64,000 nucleotides of DNA from contig NZ_PTXL01000015.1 of NCBI RefSeq assembly GCF_004343775.1, forward strand, positions 62,001-126,000. The letters are read 5' to 3'. Every line of letters begins with the position of its first letter. The first letter of the stretch is position 1. Source of the DNA: Burkholderia sp. SRS-46 (GTDB taxonomy: Bacteria; Pseudomonadota; Gammaproteobacteria; Burkholderiales; Burkholderiaceae). Below the pieces are notes generated by a model. That model was not told where the DNA came from. It worked only from the letters and a program-made list of their open reading frames with translations, and did no database searches. Made by a program: the position numbers and the translations under genes. Of the stretch, positions 17,693 through 26,994 are shown piece after piece.

Positions 17693-19072
17693 TCAATGCC
17701 GGCTGCGCCCGCGATAACTTTCCACTTCCGCGTCGTAGGCGGCGAGAAACGCCTTGCCGAACACCGATGCGAAATCGTCTTCGATCGCGAACACGGTGTC
17801 GCGATGCGTCGCCGCGTAGCGATCCCACAGCCGCGCCTTGTACAGCGCCGGCACGCGCTTCTCGTACCACAGCGGCGCGTCGTCGCGCTCGCGCAGGCGC
17901 TGCGGCGAGAAGCGCGTCAGCAGGTCCATCAGCGCGGCGCGCATGCCGGCGACCATGCCGATCTGGTGCGCGTGCAGATCCTGGAACGCGTCGCTGACCG
18001 CGCTCTGCGGCGACATGAACCCCGGCAGCGGCAGCCCGAACATCTGCCGCAACACCGCGTCGCCGTCCGGCAGCAGCTTCAGCGGATTGTTCTCGCGGTC
18101 GAGCAGCATCGTCATGTGCGCCTTCACCTCGCGCTTCAGGATGCTGCGCGACGACAGCAGCTCCACCGTGCCGTTCGCGAACAGCGCGAGCAGCTGGCCG
18201 GCGATGTACAGCTGCTCGGCCGACCAGTCGTGCGGCTCGGCGGCGGCGTCGAGTCCCGCGCCCGCGAAGAACGCGCGCAGCAGTTCATCGGGTGTCGTGG
18301 ATGCCGGCGCGTGCGCGGCGGGCGGCGCATCCGCCGCACGCGATGCGTCGTCGGTGGGCGGCGCCGCCGGTTGCACGCGCACGTGCTGAGCCCATTCGGG
18401 CGCGTGGTCGGCTTGCGTGAACGAGGGTGGCGCGGCACGGCGCGGGTTGTCGTGGCCGAAGTCGGCCGGCGATGGCGCGTCGGCCGACGGTTGCGCGAAC
18501 AGGTCGAGCGGATCGGTCGACAGGTGATGCAGGTCGTGCGGCGCGCGCTCGTGTCGTGAGGCCGTGGCGCGGCTTGCGGGATGGTCGGCGTCGGCCGGTG
18601 CCGCATGCGCGCCGCGCGGCGCGGCATCGCCCGGTGCCTTGCCGCGCGCGAAGCGGTCGTGCAGCAGGCCCCACAGCCGATTGCCGCTGCCTTTCGGATC
18701 GGCCGCGTGCGCCGCGTGCGTGCTGCGCGGCATGTCGACCGTGGGCCGCGCGGCATCCTCGCGTTCCGCACGCAGCACGTAAGGGCCGATCCGGACGATG
18801 TCGCCGTCCTTCAGCGGCCGCTCCTGCGCGTACCCGATCGGCACGCGGTTCACCTCGATGGTCGACACGCTGCTCAGGTTCTTCAGCAGGCACGCGTCGT
18901 CGCCCACTTGCAGCAGCGCCTGCAGCCGCGAGACCTGCCGGCTGTCGTCGCGCAGCACGAGATGATTGTCGCTGTCGCGGCCGATGGTGCCGCCCGGCGG
19001 GTGAAACACCACGGCGTCGGCATGGCCGTTGCCGACCGGTTCGCCGGCGTGTTCGATCACGATCAATTGCAT
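17693..19072 (-). CDS. tagH: T6SS-associated FHA-domain protein TagH
   Basis: 459 aa. Residues about 1-105 form a forkhead-associated domain, with the phosphothreonine-binding loops 'GGTIGRDSDNHLVL' and 'VSRLQALL'. The middle (about 110-275) is a low-complexity Ala/Pro/His linker, and residues about 280-455 are the conserved C-terminal domain of T6SS FHA proteins ('ELLRAFFAGAGLD' to the end). In the P. aeruginosa H1-T6SS the homologue Fha1 is phosphorylated by PpkA and activates assembly; a matching kinase gene lies at 27697. It runs opposite to the main operon, after the lipoprotein gene. ATG 19072 starts the FHA fold directly; the longer frame upstream is unsupported. Confidence 0.88.
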   Translation of the reverse strand: MQLIVIEHAGEPVGNGHADAVVFHPPGGTIGRDSDNHLVLRDDSRQVSRLQALLQVGDDACLLKNLSSVSTIEVNRVPIGYAQERPLKDGDIVRIGPYVLRAEREDAARPTVDMPRSTHAAHAADPKGSGNRLWGLLHDRFARGKAPGDAAPRGAHAAPADADHPASRATASRHERAPHDLHHLSTDPLDLFAQPSADAPSPADFGHDNPRRAAPPSFTQADHAPEWAQHVRVQPAAPPTDDASRAADAPPAAHAPASTTPDELLRAFFAGAGLDAAAEPHDWSAEQLYIAGQLLALFANGTVELLSSRSILKREVKAHMTMLLDRENNPLKLLPDGDAVLRQMFGLPLPGFMSPQSAVSDAFQDLHAHQIGMVAGMRAALMDLLTRFSPQRLRERDDAPLWYEKRVPALYKARLWDRYAATHRDTVFAIEDDFASVFGKAFLAAYDAEVESYRGRSRH

Positions 19073-19121
19073 GTCATACGTCGCTCGATTTGGAAGTAGC
19101 GTTCGCAGGGAAACCGGTTCT

Positions 19122-19514
19122 TCAGGACGACGACGCATGTTTGCGGCGCGCGGCCTCGAATGCGGGCCCCCAGATCGGATGCCCCTTCTCGGCGGGGGAC
19201 AGGTCGAAGCGCGGATTGAGCGCAAGGACCTTCGCGAACTCGGCCCGGCATGTTGCGACGCGATTCGTCACGCAGTAGCTGAACGCGAGCAGCTTGTGCG
19301 CGGCCACCTGCGTGTCGGTATCGGCGCCGTCGATTTCATGTGCATGACTGAGGATCGCGATCGTGCGCCCGTAGTCGCCGGTGTCGTAGGCCGCGCGCGC
19401 GCTGTCGAGCGCGGCACGCGCGGCCGACTGGGCCGGGGACGCGGGCGAGCTGCAGCCGCCGAGCCCCAGCAACAGGACGCCGAGGAAAAGAACCAGCGAC
19501 GATCGGCCTTTCAT
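19122..19514 (-). CDS. Small T6SS-associated lipoprotein with TPR-like helices (TssQ-like)
   Basis: 130 aa with a lipoprotein signal peptide: 'LVLFLGVLLLGLGGCSS', lipobox LGGC, mature Cys at about residue 21. The mature part is helical and TPR-like ('RAALDSARAAYDTGDYGRTI', 'AEFAKVLALNPRFDLSP'). It lies just upstream of tagH in the same direction and is the first gene left of the T6SS divergent promoter. The features fit what is called the TssQ family of T6SS-associated lipoproteins; that assignment is by context and shape, so no symbol is given. Start 19514 is the Met directly before the signal; its ribosome site is weak. Confidence 0.7.
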   Translation of the reverse strand: MKGRSSLVLFLGVLLLGLGGCSSPASPAQSAARAALDSARAAYDTGDYGRTIAILSHAHEIDGADTDTQVAAHKLLAFSYCVTNRVATCRAEFAKVLALNPRFDLSPAEKGHPIWGPAFEAARRKHASSS

Positions 19515-19609
19515 TCTTGATTGGATGGATTCGGTTGAATGGATGCGTGACGTGCGGTGCTGTTGGATTCTAGTGCCAATAATCGGATGTTGACTGCCTG
19601 TTACGTTTC

Positions 19610-19624
19610 GTTTCAACTTGAAAC
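19610..19624. promoter_or_regulatory. Palindrome GTTTCAA-C-TTGAAAC
   Basis: A perfect palindrome with 7-bp arms and a single central base, about 95 bp upstream of the lipoprotein start. The size and symmetry suit a dimeric regulator; the regulator is unknown. Confidence 0.5.
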
Positions 19625-19989
19625 AAATAATCCTCGGCATGCGGGCCGTCGTATCCGGAATGCGCCTTGTGAATCCGGAAAATCGAACCTATAGTTCGGT
19701 GTGCTTTTTGGTTTCGTCAGTTGTTTTGCAGCGCTCATCCCTGTGCGTAAAAGCGGGCCGTTTTTCCGGCGGCATGAACAGCTTGGCACGTCACCCGCGT
19801 CGCGTGCTGCCGCCGGCATCCAGGCCGGCGGACGGCGGTTTGCGTCCGTATGACGGGGCTGTGCGCGACGGCCGTGCCGGCGCATCGCGCCGTGCGAGCC
19901 GTGCGGAATTCAATCGGCATTAATTGAATCGTTCGGCGTTTACCCAATTCGATCGATCGGTAAATGACGCGTGATTCGACCCGGCTTTA

Positions 19990-20005
19990 TGGTGAATAAA
20001 TTGCC
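19990..20005 (+). promoter_or_regulatory. Candidate sigma-54 (-24/-12) promoter of the T6SS operon
   Basis: TGGTGAATAAATTGCC has GG and GC separated by 10 bases and the conserved TTGC box, but departs from the consensus TGGCAC at three bases. It lies 131 bp before tssJ. Sigma-54 control is known for several T6SS loci; here it is a low-confidence sequence match. Confidence 0.3.
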
Positions 20006-20135
20006 GGATGAAAAAGAAATGAAAGGAGCGATGGATTACATCATTGCCGGGTGAATAATTGTCCCTGATTCAACGCCGATCCGGATTCCTTCATCGGGAA
20101 ACCGGGGGAGCGCGTTTGCGCTGCGAGGATCGAAT

Positions 20136-20654
20136 ATGCGACGGCGGTCCGGTGGTTTCATCGTGCTGGGATGCGTGCTGCTGTTCCCGGGGTGCGGCGC
20201 GACGGAGCGCTCCGCCGCGGTGCCGTATGCGATCACGGTCGACGTCGCGCCCGACGTCAACCCGGACCTGAACCGCAAGCCGTCGCCGATCGTGCTGAAG
20301 GTGTTCCAGCTCAAGTCCGCCGCGGCGTTCGAGAGTGCCGACTTCTTCTCGCTGCAGGACAAGCCGGAAAGCGTGCTCGGCGCGGACCTGCTCGGCGTCG
20401 ACCGGATCATTCTGCGGCCCGGCGACGCGCGCACGCTGCACTATCGCGGCAACGTCGACGCGGGCGCGCTCGGCGTCGTCGCCGAATACCGCGTGCTCGA
20501 GAAGAACCGCTGGCGGCTCACGGTGCCGCTGCCGCGCGCGAAGCAGCTCAATGCCTACAAGTTCTGGCAGACATCGCCGGGCGAACTGAAGCTGGCGATT
20601 GCCGTGCGCAACGGCGGCCTCGGGCTCGATGGCGATGCGCGGGGGCGCCCATGA
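20136..20654 (+). CDS. tssJ: T6SS outer-membrane lipoprotein TssJ
   Basis: 172 aa. The signal peptide ends in the lipobox 'FPGCGA' with lipidated Cys near residue 20. The mature domain shows the TssJ beta-sandwich pattern ('PSPIVLKVFQLKSAAAFESA', 'FFSLQDKPESVLGADLL', then 'RPGDARTLHYRGN'). TssJ anchors the trans-envelope complex to the outer membrane and binds TssM. First gene of the rightward operon; its stop overlaps tssK by 4 bases (ATGA). Confidence 0.92.
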   Translation: MRRRSGGFIVLGCVLLFPGCGATERSAAVPYAITVDVAPDVNPDLNRKPSPIVLKVFQLKSAAAFESADFFSLQDKPESVLGADLLGVDRIILRPGDARTLHYRGNVDAGALGVVAEYRVLEKNRWRLTVPLPRAKQLNAYKFWQTSPGELKLAIAVRNGGLGLDGDARGRP

Positions 20655-22021
20655 ACGAACCGTCGTTGTCCGCGACGCCCGTCGCGGCCCTGCGTCAGCG
20701 GGTGGTGTGGACCGAAGGCATGTTCCTGCGGCCGCAGCATTTCCAGCAGCTCGAACGGCACTGGGAACAGTACGTCGCGCTGCGCTGCCTGCCGCTGCAA
20801 GGGTGCTACTGGGGATTCGACGCGCTGGAGCTCGATCGCGAACTGCTCGCGCTCGGCAAGGTCGCGCTGCGCGCCGCGTCGGGTGTGATGCGCGACGGCA
20901 CGCCGTTCGAGCTGTCGCATCCGGATGCATTGCCGGCGCCGTTCGACGTGCCGGCCGACGCGAAGGACGCGCTCGTCGTGCTCGCGCTGCCGCACTGGCG
21001 CGGCGGCGCGGAGGAGGTGGCGTTCGGCGGCGACGGCGACGCGGACGTCGCGCGCTACGTCGTGCGCGAACACGAGATCGCCGACGCGAACGCGGTTGCG
21101 CTCGGCCCCGCGCTGCTGCAGACGGGCCGCCTCAACGTGCGGCTGATGCTCGACACCGAGCTGACGGGCGACTGGCATGCGCTCGGCGTCGCGCGGATCG
21201 TCGAGCGCCGCACCGATGGGCGGCTGCTCGTCGACGACGGCTATATCCCGCCGCGGCTCGTCGCGCAGCGCGACGCGGTGCTGCTGCGGCATGCGCGCGA
21301 GCTGCACGGGCTGCTCACGCAGCGCAGCGAGGCGCTCGCGGCGCGCTTGTCGGAGCCGGGGCGCGGCGGCGTGTCCGAGGTCGCGGATTTCCTGCTGCTG
21401 CAGCTCGTCAACCGCTACCTGGCGCTCACCTGGCACGTGCAGCAGGACGTCGCCGCGCACCCGGAGGCGTTGTTTCGCGACTGGCTGAAGCTCGCGTGCG
21501 ACCTGAGCACGTTCACCGCGGCCGGCCGGCGCCCGCAGGCGCTCGCGATCTATCGGCACGACGACCTGCGCGCGAGCTTCGGCGAACTGATGGCCGAGCT
21601 GCGCCGCTCGCTGTCGACGGTGCTGGAGCAGAATGCGATCCAGATCGAGCTGCGCGATGCCGGCAACGGCATCAAGGTCGCGACGCTCGCCGATCCGTCG
21701 CTGCGCGACACGGCGGGCTTCGTGCTCGCGGTGCGCGCGGACCTGCCGGCCGACAGCCTGCGCATGCGGTTCCCCGCGCAGGCGAAGCTCGGGCCGGTCG
21801 AACGTATCCACGATCTCGTGCAGCTGCAGCTGCCGGGCATCGGGATGCGCCAGCTGCCGGTTGCGCCACGGCAGATTCCGTATCACGCGGGCCACACGTA
21901 CTTCGAGATCGACAAGGGCGGCGAGCTGTGGAAGCAGCTGGCGCGCTCCGGCGGTCTCGCGCTGCATCTGGCCGGCGAATTCCCGGGACTCTCGATGGAG
22001 TTCTGGGCGATCCGCGGATAG
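20651..22021 (+). CDS. tssK: T6SS baseplate protein TssK
   Basis: 456 aa. The N-terminus 'RVVWTEGMFLRPQHFQQLER' is the family hallmark, and the C-terminal neck/head ('FEIDKGGELWKQLARSGGLA', 'FPGLSMEFWAIRG') is also typical. TssK trimers link the baseplate wedges (TssEFG) to the membrane complex (TssL/TssM) and are related to phage receptor-binding proteins. Overlaps tssJ by 4 bases. Confidence 0.95.
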   Translation: MNEPSLSATPVAALRQRVVWTEGMFLRPQHFQQLERHWEQYVALRCLPLQGCYWGFDALELDRELLALGKVALRAASGVMRDGTPFELSHPDALPAPFDVPADAKDALVVLALPHWRGGAEEVAFGGDGDADVARYVVREHEIADANAVALGPALLQTGRLNVRLMLDTELTGDWHALGVARIVERRTDGRLLVDDGYIPPRLVAQRDAVLLRHARELHGLLTQRSEALAARLSEPGRGGVSEVADFLLLQLVNRYLALTWHVQQDVAAHPEALFRDWLKLACDLSTFTAAGRRPQALAIYRHDDLRASFGELMAELRRSLSTVLEQNAIQIELRDAGNGIKVATLADPSLRDTAGFVLAVRADLPADSLRMRFPAQAKLGPVERIHDLVQLQLPGIGMRQLPVAPRQIPYHAGHTYFEIDKGGELWKQLARSGGLALHLAGEFPGLSMEFWAIRG

Positions 22022-22036
22022 CGGCGGGCGGGCGCG

Positions 22037-23356
22037 ATGAATACTTCTCCCGATTCGGTTTCCGCCGGCGCGGGCGGCTTCGTGCCGCCGAACCCGGGCG
22101 GCATGCACGAAGCCGCCACGGCGGGCGCGGCCGGGCCCGCCGCGACGCAGCCGAGGCCCGGCCGCTGGGCGGCGAGCGGCACCAATCCGCTGGTCGCCGC
22201 CGCGAACCCGCTGCTCAACCTCGTGCCGCAGATCCGCTCGACCGTCCATCACCCGAACCCCGCGTGGCTGCGCGAGCACCTCGTCGTCGAGATCCGCCAG
22301 TTCGAGGCGCGCGCGCAGGAGGCGGGCGTCACGTCCGAGGCGATCATCGGCGCGCGCTACTGCCTGTGCACGGCGCTCGACGAGGCTGCCGCGCTCACGC
22401 CATGGGGCGGCAGCGTATGGTCGTCGCACAGCCTGCTGGTGTCGTTCCACAACGAGACCTGGGGCGGCGAGAAGTTCTTCCACCTGCTGGAACGGCTGTC
22501 GCAGCAGCCGCGCCAGCATCTGGACCTGCTCGAGCTGCTGTACTTCTGCCTCGCGCTCGGCTTCGAAGGCCGCTATCGCGTGCTCGACAACGGCCATGCG
22601 CAGCTCGACGCGCTGCGGCGCCAGCTCGCGCAGACGATCCGCGCGGTGCGCGGCGAATTCGATGCGGCGCTGTCGCCGCACTGGCGCGACGTCGTCACGC
22701 GCGACGTCACGCGGCGCTTCACGGTGCCGCTGTGGGTGTGCGCGGCGCTCGCGCTGCTGATCGGCTTCGGCGCGTTCGCGGGGCTGCGGATCGCGCTCGC
22801 GGGACATTCGGACCGGCTGTTCGCGGCGATCGACGCGCTGCACGTGCCGAAGCTGCAGCCCGCGCAACCCGCGCCGCATCCGGCGAGCGCGCCGCGCATC
22901 GCGAAGTTCCTCGCGCCGGAGATCGCGGCGGGGCTCGTGGCGGTGCGCGACGACGCGGACCGCAGCGTGATCGTGTTGCGCGGCGACGGCCTGTTCCAGT
23001 CGGGCTCGACGTCGGTGATCGACCGCTATGCGCCGGTGCTGGCGCGGGTCGCGGACGCGCTGAACCAGGTGCCGGGCAACGTCCGCGTGAGCGGCTTCAC
23101 CGACGACACGCCGGTGCATACGGCCCGCTTTGCGTCGAACTGGGACTTGTCGCGCGAGCGCGCGGAAGCGGTGCGCGGCCTGCTCGCGGCGCGGCTCGAC
23201 CATCCGGAGCGGCTCGCGGCCGAAGGGCGCGGCACGCTCGATCCGGTCGCGCCGAACGACACCCCCGCGAACCGCGCGCGCAACCGGCGCGTCGAGATCA
23301 CGCTGATGCCCGCGCCCGGCGGCGACGCCGCGGCGGCCGCGAGGGAGGCCCACTGA
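22037..23356 (+). CDS. tssL: T6SS inner-membrane protein TssL with C-terminal OmpA-like domain
   Basis: 439 aa. After a Gly/Pro-rich N-terminal extension (1-60), residues about 60-225 form the cytoplasmic DotU/IcmH domain ('ALDEAAALTPWG', 'SLLVSFHNETWGGEKFF'). One membrane helix spans about 230-252 ('LWVCAALALLIGFGAFAGL'). Residues about 310-435 are an OmpA-like peptidoglycan-binding domain ('GDGLFQSGSTSVIDRYAPVL', 'VSGFTDDTP', 'RNRRVEI'). This is the 'specialised' TssL form that anchors the complex to the cell wall itself. It begins 15 bp after tssK. Confidence 0.94.
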   Translation: MNTSPDSVSAGAGGFVPPNPGGMHEAATAGAAGPAATQPRPGRWAASGTNPLVAAANPLLNLVPQIRSTVHHPNPAWLREHLVVEIRQFEARAQEAGVTSEAIIGARYCLCTALDEAAALTPWGGSVWSSHSLLVSFHNETWGGEKFFHLLERLSQQPRQHLDLLELLYFCLALGFEGRYRVLDNGHAQLDALRRQLAQTIRAVRGEFDAALSPHWRDVVTRDVTRRFTVPLWVCAALALLIGFGAFAGLRIALAGHSDRLFAAIDALHVPKLQPAQPAPHPASAPRIAKFLAPEIAAGLVAVRDDADRSVIVLRGDGLFQSGSTSVIDRYAPVLARVADALNQVPGNVRVSGFTDDTPVHTARFASNWDLSRERAEAVRGLLAARLDHPERLAAEGRGTLDPVAPNDTPANRARNRRVEITLMPAPGGDAAAAAREAH

Positions 23357-23358
23357 AC

Positions 23359-26300
23359 ATGAACCAGGCCGTCATGCGCTTCGTCCGCCCGTTGCCGCCC
23401 CGCGAGATCTGGACTTTCGCGGGGCTGGCCGTGCTCGCCTGCTTCATCTGGCTCGCCGGGCCGCTGGTCGCGTTCGCCGAGGTCCGCCCGCTCGAAAGCG
23501 GCTGGGCGCGCGCGCTGACGATCGCCGTGCTGTTCGCCGCCTGGGGCGCGCGCATCGCGTGGCGCGGCTGGCGCGCCGGCCGGCTGAACGCGCAACTGCT
23601 GAACCAGTTGCGCGAGGCCGCGCCGCGCGCGGCCACCGGGCCCGACGAGGCGGCGAAGGCCCAGCTCGACGAATTGCGCAGCCGCTTCGACGAGGCCGCG
23701 ACGCTGCTGAAGAAGGTGCGCTTCGGCGAGGCCGACGGCGTGCGCAACGGGCTGTCGCGCTGGCTCGAGCGGATGTCGCGGCAGTACCTGTACCAGTTGC
23801 CGTGGTACGTGTTCATCGGCGCGCCGGGCTCGGGCAAGACGACGGCGCTCGTCAATTCGGGGCTCAGCTTCCCGCTCGCCGAGCAGTTCGGCCGCGCGGC
23901 GATCCGTGGCGTCGGCGGCACGCGGCATTGCGACTGGTGGTTCACGAACGACGCGGTGCTGATCGACACCGCCGGCCGCTATACGACGCACGAAGGCAAT
24001 CGCGCGCTCGATGAAGCGGAATGGAAAGGCTTCGTCGAGCTGCTGAAGAAATACCGCGCGCGCCAGCCGCTGAATGGCGCGATGCTGACGATCAGCGTCG
24101 CGGACCTGCTCGGCGCGTCGGAGGCCGAGCGCACGCAGCATGCGATGGTGCTGCGCAAGCGCCTGCTCGAATTGCGCGCGCAGCTCGGTATCCGGTTTCC
24201 GGTCTACCTGCTCGTCACGAAGGCCGACCTGCTCGCGGGCTTCGCCGAATATTTCGGCGGGTATGGCCGCGCGGAGTGCGCGCAGGTGTGGGGCTTCACG
24301 TTCCCGCTCGCGCAGAGCGAGGCGCCCGGCTTCGACCTGCGCGCGGCGTTCGACCGCGAGTACGCGCTGCTGCACCGGCGGCTGAACGACGCGCTGCCCG
24401 AGCTGCTCGCGTCGCAGACCGACGCGCGCCAGCGCGAGATGAGCTATCTGCTGCCGCAGCAGATCGCCGACCTGCAGGACCTGCTCGGCCAGTTCGTCGC
24501 CGAGGTGTTCTCGGTGTCGAGCTTCGAGCCGATGCCGATGCTGCGCGGGGTGTACCTGACGAGCGGCACGCAGGAGGGCACCGCGTTCGACCGCGTGATG
24601 AGCGGCATCAAGCGCTTCCTGAAGATCGAGGGCGCGCCGCCGGCCGCGCAGACGGGCGCGACCGGCCGCAGCTTCTTCCTGAAATCGCTGCTGCAGGACC
24701 ACATCTTCCGCGAGGCGGCGCTCGCGGGCAGCAACCTGCGCTGGCATCAGCGGCGGCGCGTGCTGCAGATCGGCGGCTACGTGGCGCTCGCGTTCCTGTG
24801 CATCGCGATGCTGGTCGCGTGGCTGAAGAGCTATTCGAACAACCGCGCCTATCTCGACCAGGTGGCGGCGCGCGTGCCGGCCGTCGACGCGCAGATCGGC
24901 GGCGCGACGTTCGCCGGCGCCGCCGACGTCGCCCGGCTGCTGCCGGTGCTCGACGCGCTCGGCGGCCTCGCGAACGCGGGCGGCGTCGATCTCACGCATC
25001 CGCCGCTCGCCTATCGGTGGGGGTTGTTCCAGGGCGAGAAGATCGACGAGGCGGTGGACGCGGTCTACCGGCGCGCGCTCGACGACGTGCTGCTGCCGAT
25101 CGCCGCGAGCCGGATGGAAGCGGCGCTGCGCGACGCGCGGCCCGACGACGGCGAATACGCGTACGCGGCGCTGAAGGCGTACCTGATGCTGTACGACAGC
25201 GCGCATTACGACCCCGCGTTCGTGCAGGCCGTCGTCGACCTGGAAATGGAGCGCGCGCTGCCGGCCGACTTCTCGCCGGCCCAGCGCACGGCGCTGCGCG
25301 CGCATCTCGCCGCGCTGTTCGGCAACCGCGTCGTGGTGTCGCCGTTCGCGATGAACGAGCGGCTCGTCGCCGACGTGCGCGAGCGGCTGCGGCAGGCGCC
25401 GTTCTCGCAGCGGCTGTACCGGCAGCTCGCGCGCACGCTGCGCCCGGACGCCGCGTCGTACGACTTCAGCGTCGCCCGCGCGGTGGGCCCGGACGCGTCG
25501 CTGGTGTTCCGGCGCCAGAGCGGCAAGCCGCTCGCGGACGGCGTGCCGGGCCTGTATACGCGCAACGGCTATCGCACCGTGTTCGCGCCGCGCCTCGCGG
25601 GCGCGGTCGACGCATACGGGCGCGAGGAGGTGTGGGTGCTGAACCTCGGCGCGTCGGAGATTCCGGGCGCGAACGAGGCGGCGGCATGGGCGCGCGAGAT
25701 CCGCCAGCTTTATCTCAACGACTACCTGAAGACCTGGGACGACTATCTCGCCGACCTTCGCCTGCAGCGCACCGCGACGCTCGCGCAGAGCATCCAGGTG
25801 GCGCGCGCGCTGTCGTCGGCCGATTCGCCGCTGACCCGGCTGATGGTCGCGCTCGCGCGCGACACCGCGCTCGGCGACGCGCCGGGCGGCGGCGCGCGCA
25901 ACCTCGCGTCGCGCGCGCAGGACAAGGTCGACGAGGCGCGCAGCTCGCTCGCGCAGATTTTCACGAACCAGCCGGGCGGCGACGCGGGCACGGTGGCTGC
26001 TGCGCCCGCGAGCCCGGAGCAGGCCGTCGACGGCCATTTCGCCGGGCTGCGCGCGTTCGCGCCGGGCAGCGGCGACCAGGCCGCGTCGTTCGACGCGGTG
26101 CTGAAGGCGATCGACGCGCTGTACACGTACCTGACCGCGACCGACGATGCGTTGCGCAGCGGCGCGCAGCCGCCGCCGTCCGATGCGCCGGCGCGGCTGC
26201 GCGCGCAGGCCGGGCGGCTGCCGACGCCGTTCCGGGAAGTGCTCGACGACCTGTCGAACGTCGCGAACGGCAGCGTCGCGACCGTCGAGCAGCGCAACGT

Positions 26301-26994
26301 CACGCAGCGGGCCGGCACCAACGTCGGCGACTTCTGCCGGCAGGCGATCGATGGCCGCTATCCGTTCGCGCGCGGCGCGTCGCGCGACGTCGCGCCGTCG
26401 GACTTCGCGCAGCTGTTCGCGCCGGGCGGCCTGATGGACGACTTCTTCCAGAAGAACCTGCAGCCGATCGTCGACACGACGTCGCATCCGTGGCGCTTCG
26501 CGAACCGCAACGCGGACGCGGACCCGGCGGCGGCCGCGATGCTCGCGTCGTTCGAGAAGGCGGCGGTGATCCGCGACGCCTATTTCCCGGGCGGCGCGCG
26601 TGCCGCGCAGCTGAGGGTGCAGATCCAGCCGCTCGAAATGGATCCGTCGATCTCCGAGATGGTGCTCGACGTCGACGGCCAGATCGTCCGCTACGCGCAC
26701 GGGCCGCTCGTGCCGAGCGCGGTGCAGTGGCCGGGCCCGCGCGGCAGCAACCAGGTGCGGCTGCAGACCACGGGCCAGGCGGGCGCGGCGGACGGCTTCA
26801 CGACCGACGGGCCGTGGGCGCTGCACCGGCTGTTCGACCGCGCGGGCGTGTCGGCCGGGCGCGGCTCCGAGCAGATGGTGGCGCGCTTCTCGGTCGACGG
26901 CAAACCGATCGTGCTGCAGGTGACCGCCGGCAGTGTCCGCAACCCGTTCAGGCTCGCCCAGATGGAGTCCTTCGCATGCCCTCCGAAGCCATGA
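23359..26994 (+). CDS. tssM: T6SS inner-membrane protein TssM (IcmF)
   Basis: 1211 aa. Two N-terminal membrane helices (about 16-37 and 52-70), a cytoplasmic NTPase domain with Walker A 'GAPGSGKTTAL' at about 154-164 and 'LIDTAGRYTTHE' downstream, a third membrane helix at about 468-489, then a large periplasmic domain ending in the TssJ-binding IcmF C-terminal region ('LQVTAGSVRNPFRLAQME'). The intact Walker A suggests a working NTPase. It begins 2 bp after tssL and overlaps tagF by 19 bp. Confidence 0.95.
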   Translation: MNQAVMRFVRPLPPREIWTFAGLAVLACFIWLAGPLVAFAEVRPLESGWARALTIAVLFAAWGARIAWRGWRAGRLNAQLLNQLREAAPRAATGPDEAAKAQLDELRSRFDEAATLLKKVRFGEADGVRNGLSRWLERMSRQYLYQLPWYVFIGAPGSGKTTALVNSGLSFPLAEQFGRAAIRGVGGTRHCDWWFTNDAVLIDTAGRYTTHEGNRALDEAEWKGFVELLKKYRARQPLNGAMLTISVADLLGASEAERTQHAMVLRKRLLELRAQLGIRFPVYLLVTKADLLAGFAEYFGGYGRAECAQVWGFTFPLAQSEAPGFDLRAAFDREYALLHRRLNDALPELLASQTDARQREMSYLLPQQIADLQDLLGQFVAEVFSVSSFEPMPMLRGVYLTSGTQEGTAFDRVMSGIKRFLKIEGAPPAAQTGATGRSFFLKSLLQDHIFREAALAGSNLRWHQRRRVLQIGGYVALAFLCIAMLVAWLKSYSNNRAYLDQVAARVPAVDAQIGGATFAGAADVARLLPVLDALGGLANAGGVDLTHPPLAYRWGLFQGEKIDEAVDAVYRRALDDVLLPIAASRMEAALRDARPDDGEYAYAALKAYLMLYDSAHYDPAFVQAVVDLEMERALPADFSPAQRTALRAHLAALFGNRVVVSPFAMNERLVADVRERLRQAPFSQRLYRQLARTLRPDAASYDFSVARAVGPDASLVFRRQSGKPLADGVPGLYTRNGYRTVFAPRLAGAVDAYGREEVWVLNLGASEIPGANEAAAWAREIRQLYLNDYLKTWDDYLADLRLQRTATLAQSIQVARALSSADSPLTRLMVALARDTALGDAPGGGARNLASRAQDKVDEARSSLAQIFTNQPGGDAGTVAAAPASPEQAVDGHFAGLRAFAPGSGDQAASFDAVLKAIDALYTYLTATDDALRSGAQPPPSDAPARLRAQAGRLPTPFREVLDDLSNVANGSVATVEQRNVTQRAGTNVGDFCRQAIDGRYPFARGASRDVAPSDFAQLFAPGGLMDDFFQKNLQPIVDTTSHPWRFANRNADADPAAAAMLASFEKAAVIRDAYFPGGARAAQLRVQIQPLEMDPSISEMVLDVDGQIVRYAHGPLVPSAVQWPGPRGSNQVRLQTTGQAGAADGFTTDGPWALHRLFDRAGVSAGRGSEQMVARFSVDGKPIVLQVTAGSVRNPFRLAQMESFACPPKP

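Larger units (their letters stand above)
19515..20135. promoter_or_regulatory. Divergent T6SS promoter region
   Basis: About 620 bp, clearly more AT-rich than the flanking genes, between the leftward lipoprotein/tagH pair and the rightward tssJ operon. It contains the palindrome at 19610-19624, a sigma-54-like element at 19990-20005, and a potential 7-codon leader (ATG 20031 to TGA 20054, AAAGGAG 5 bases before it). No longer gene with convincing coding bias is seen. Confidence 0.6.

Noticed and set aside
20555..26826. Long reverse-strand frames (932 and 1266 codons) opposite tssK-tssM
   Set aside because: Antisense artefacts of high-GC coding DNA; forward proteins are unmistakable T6SS components.
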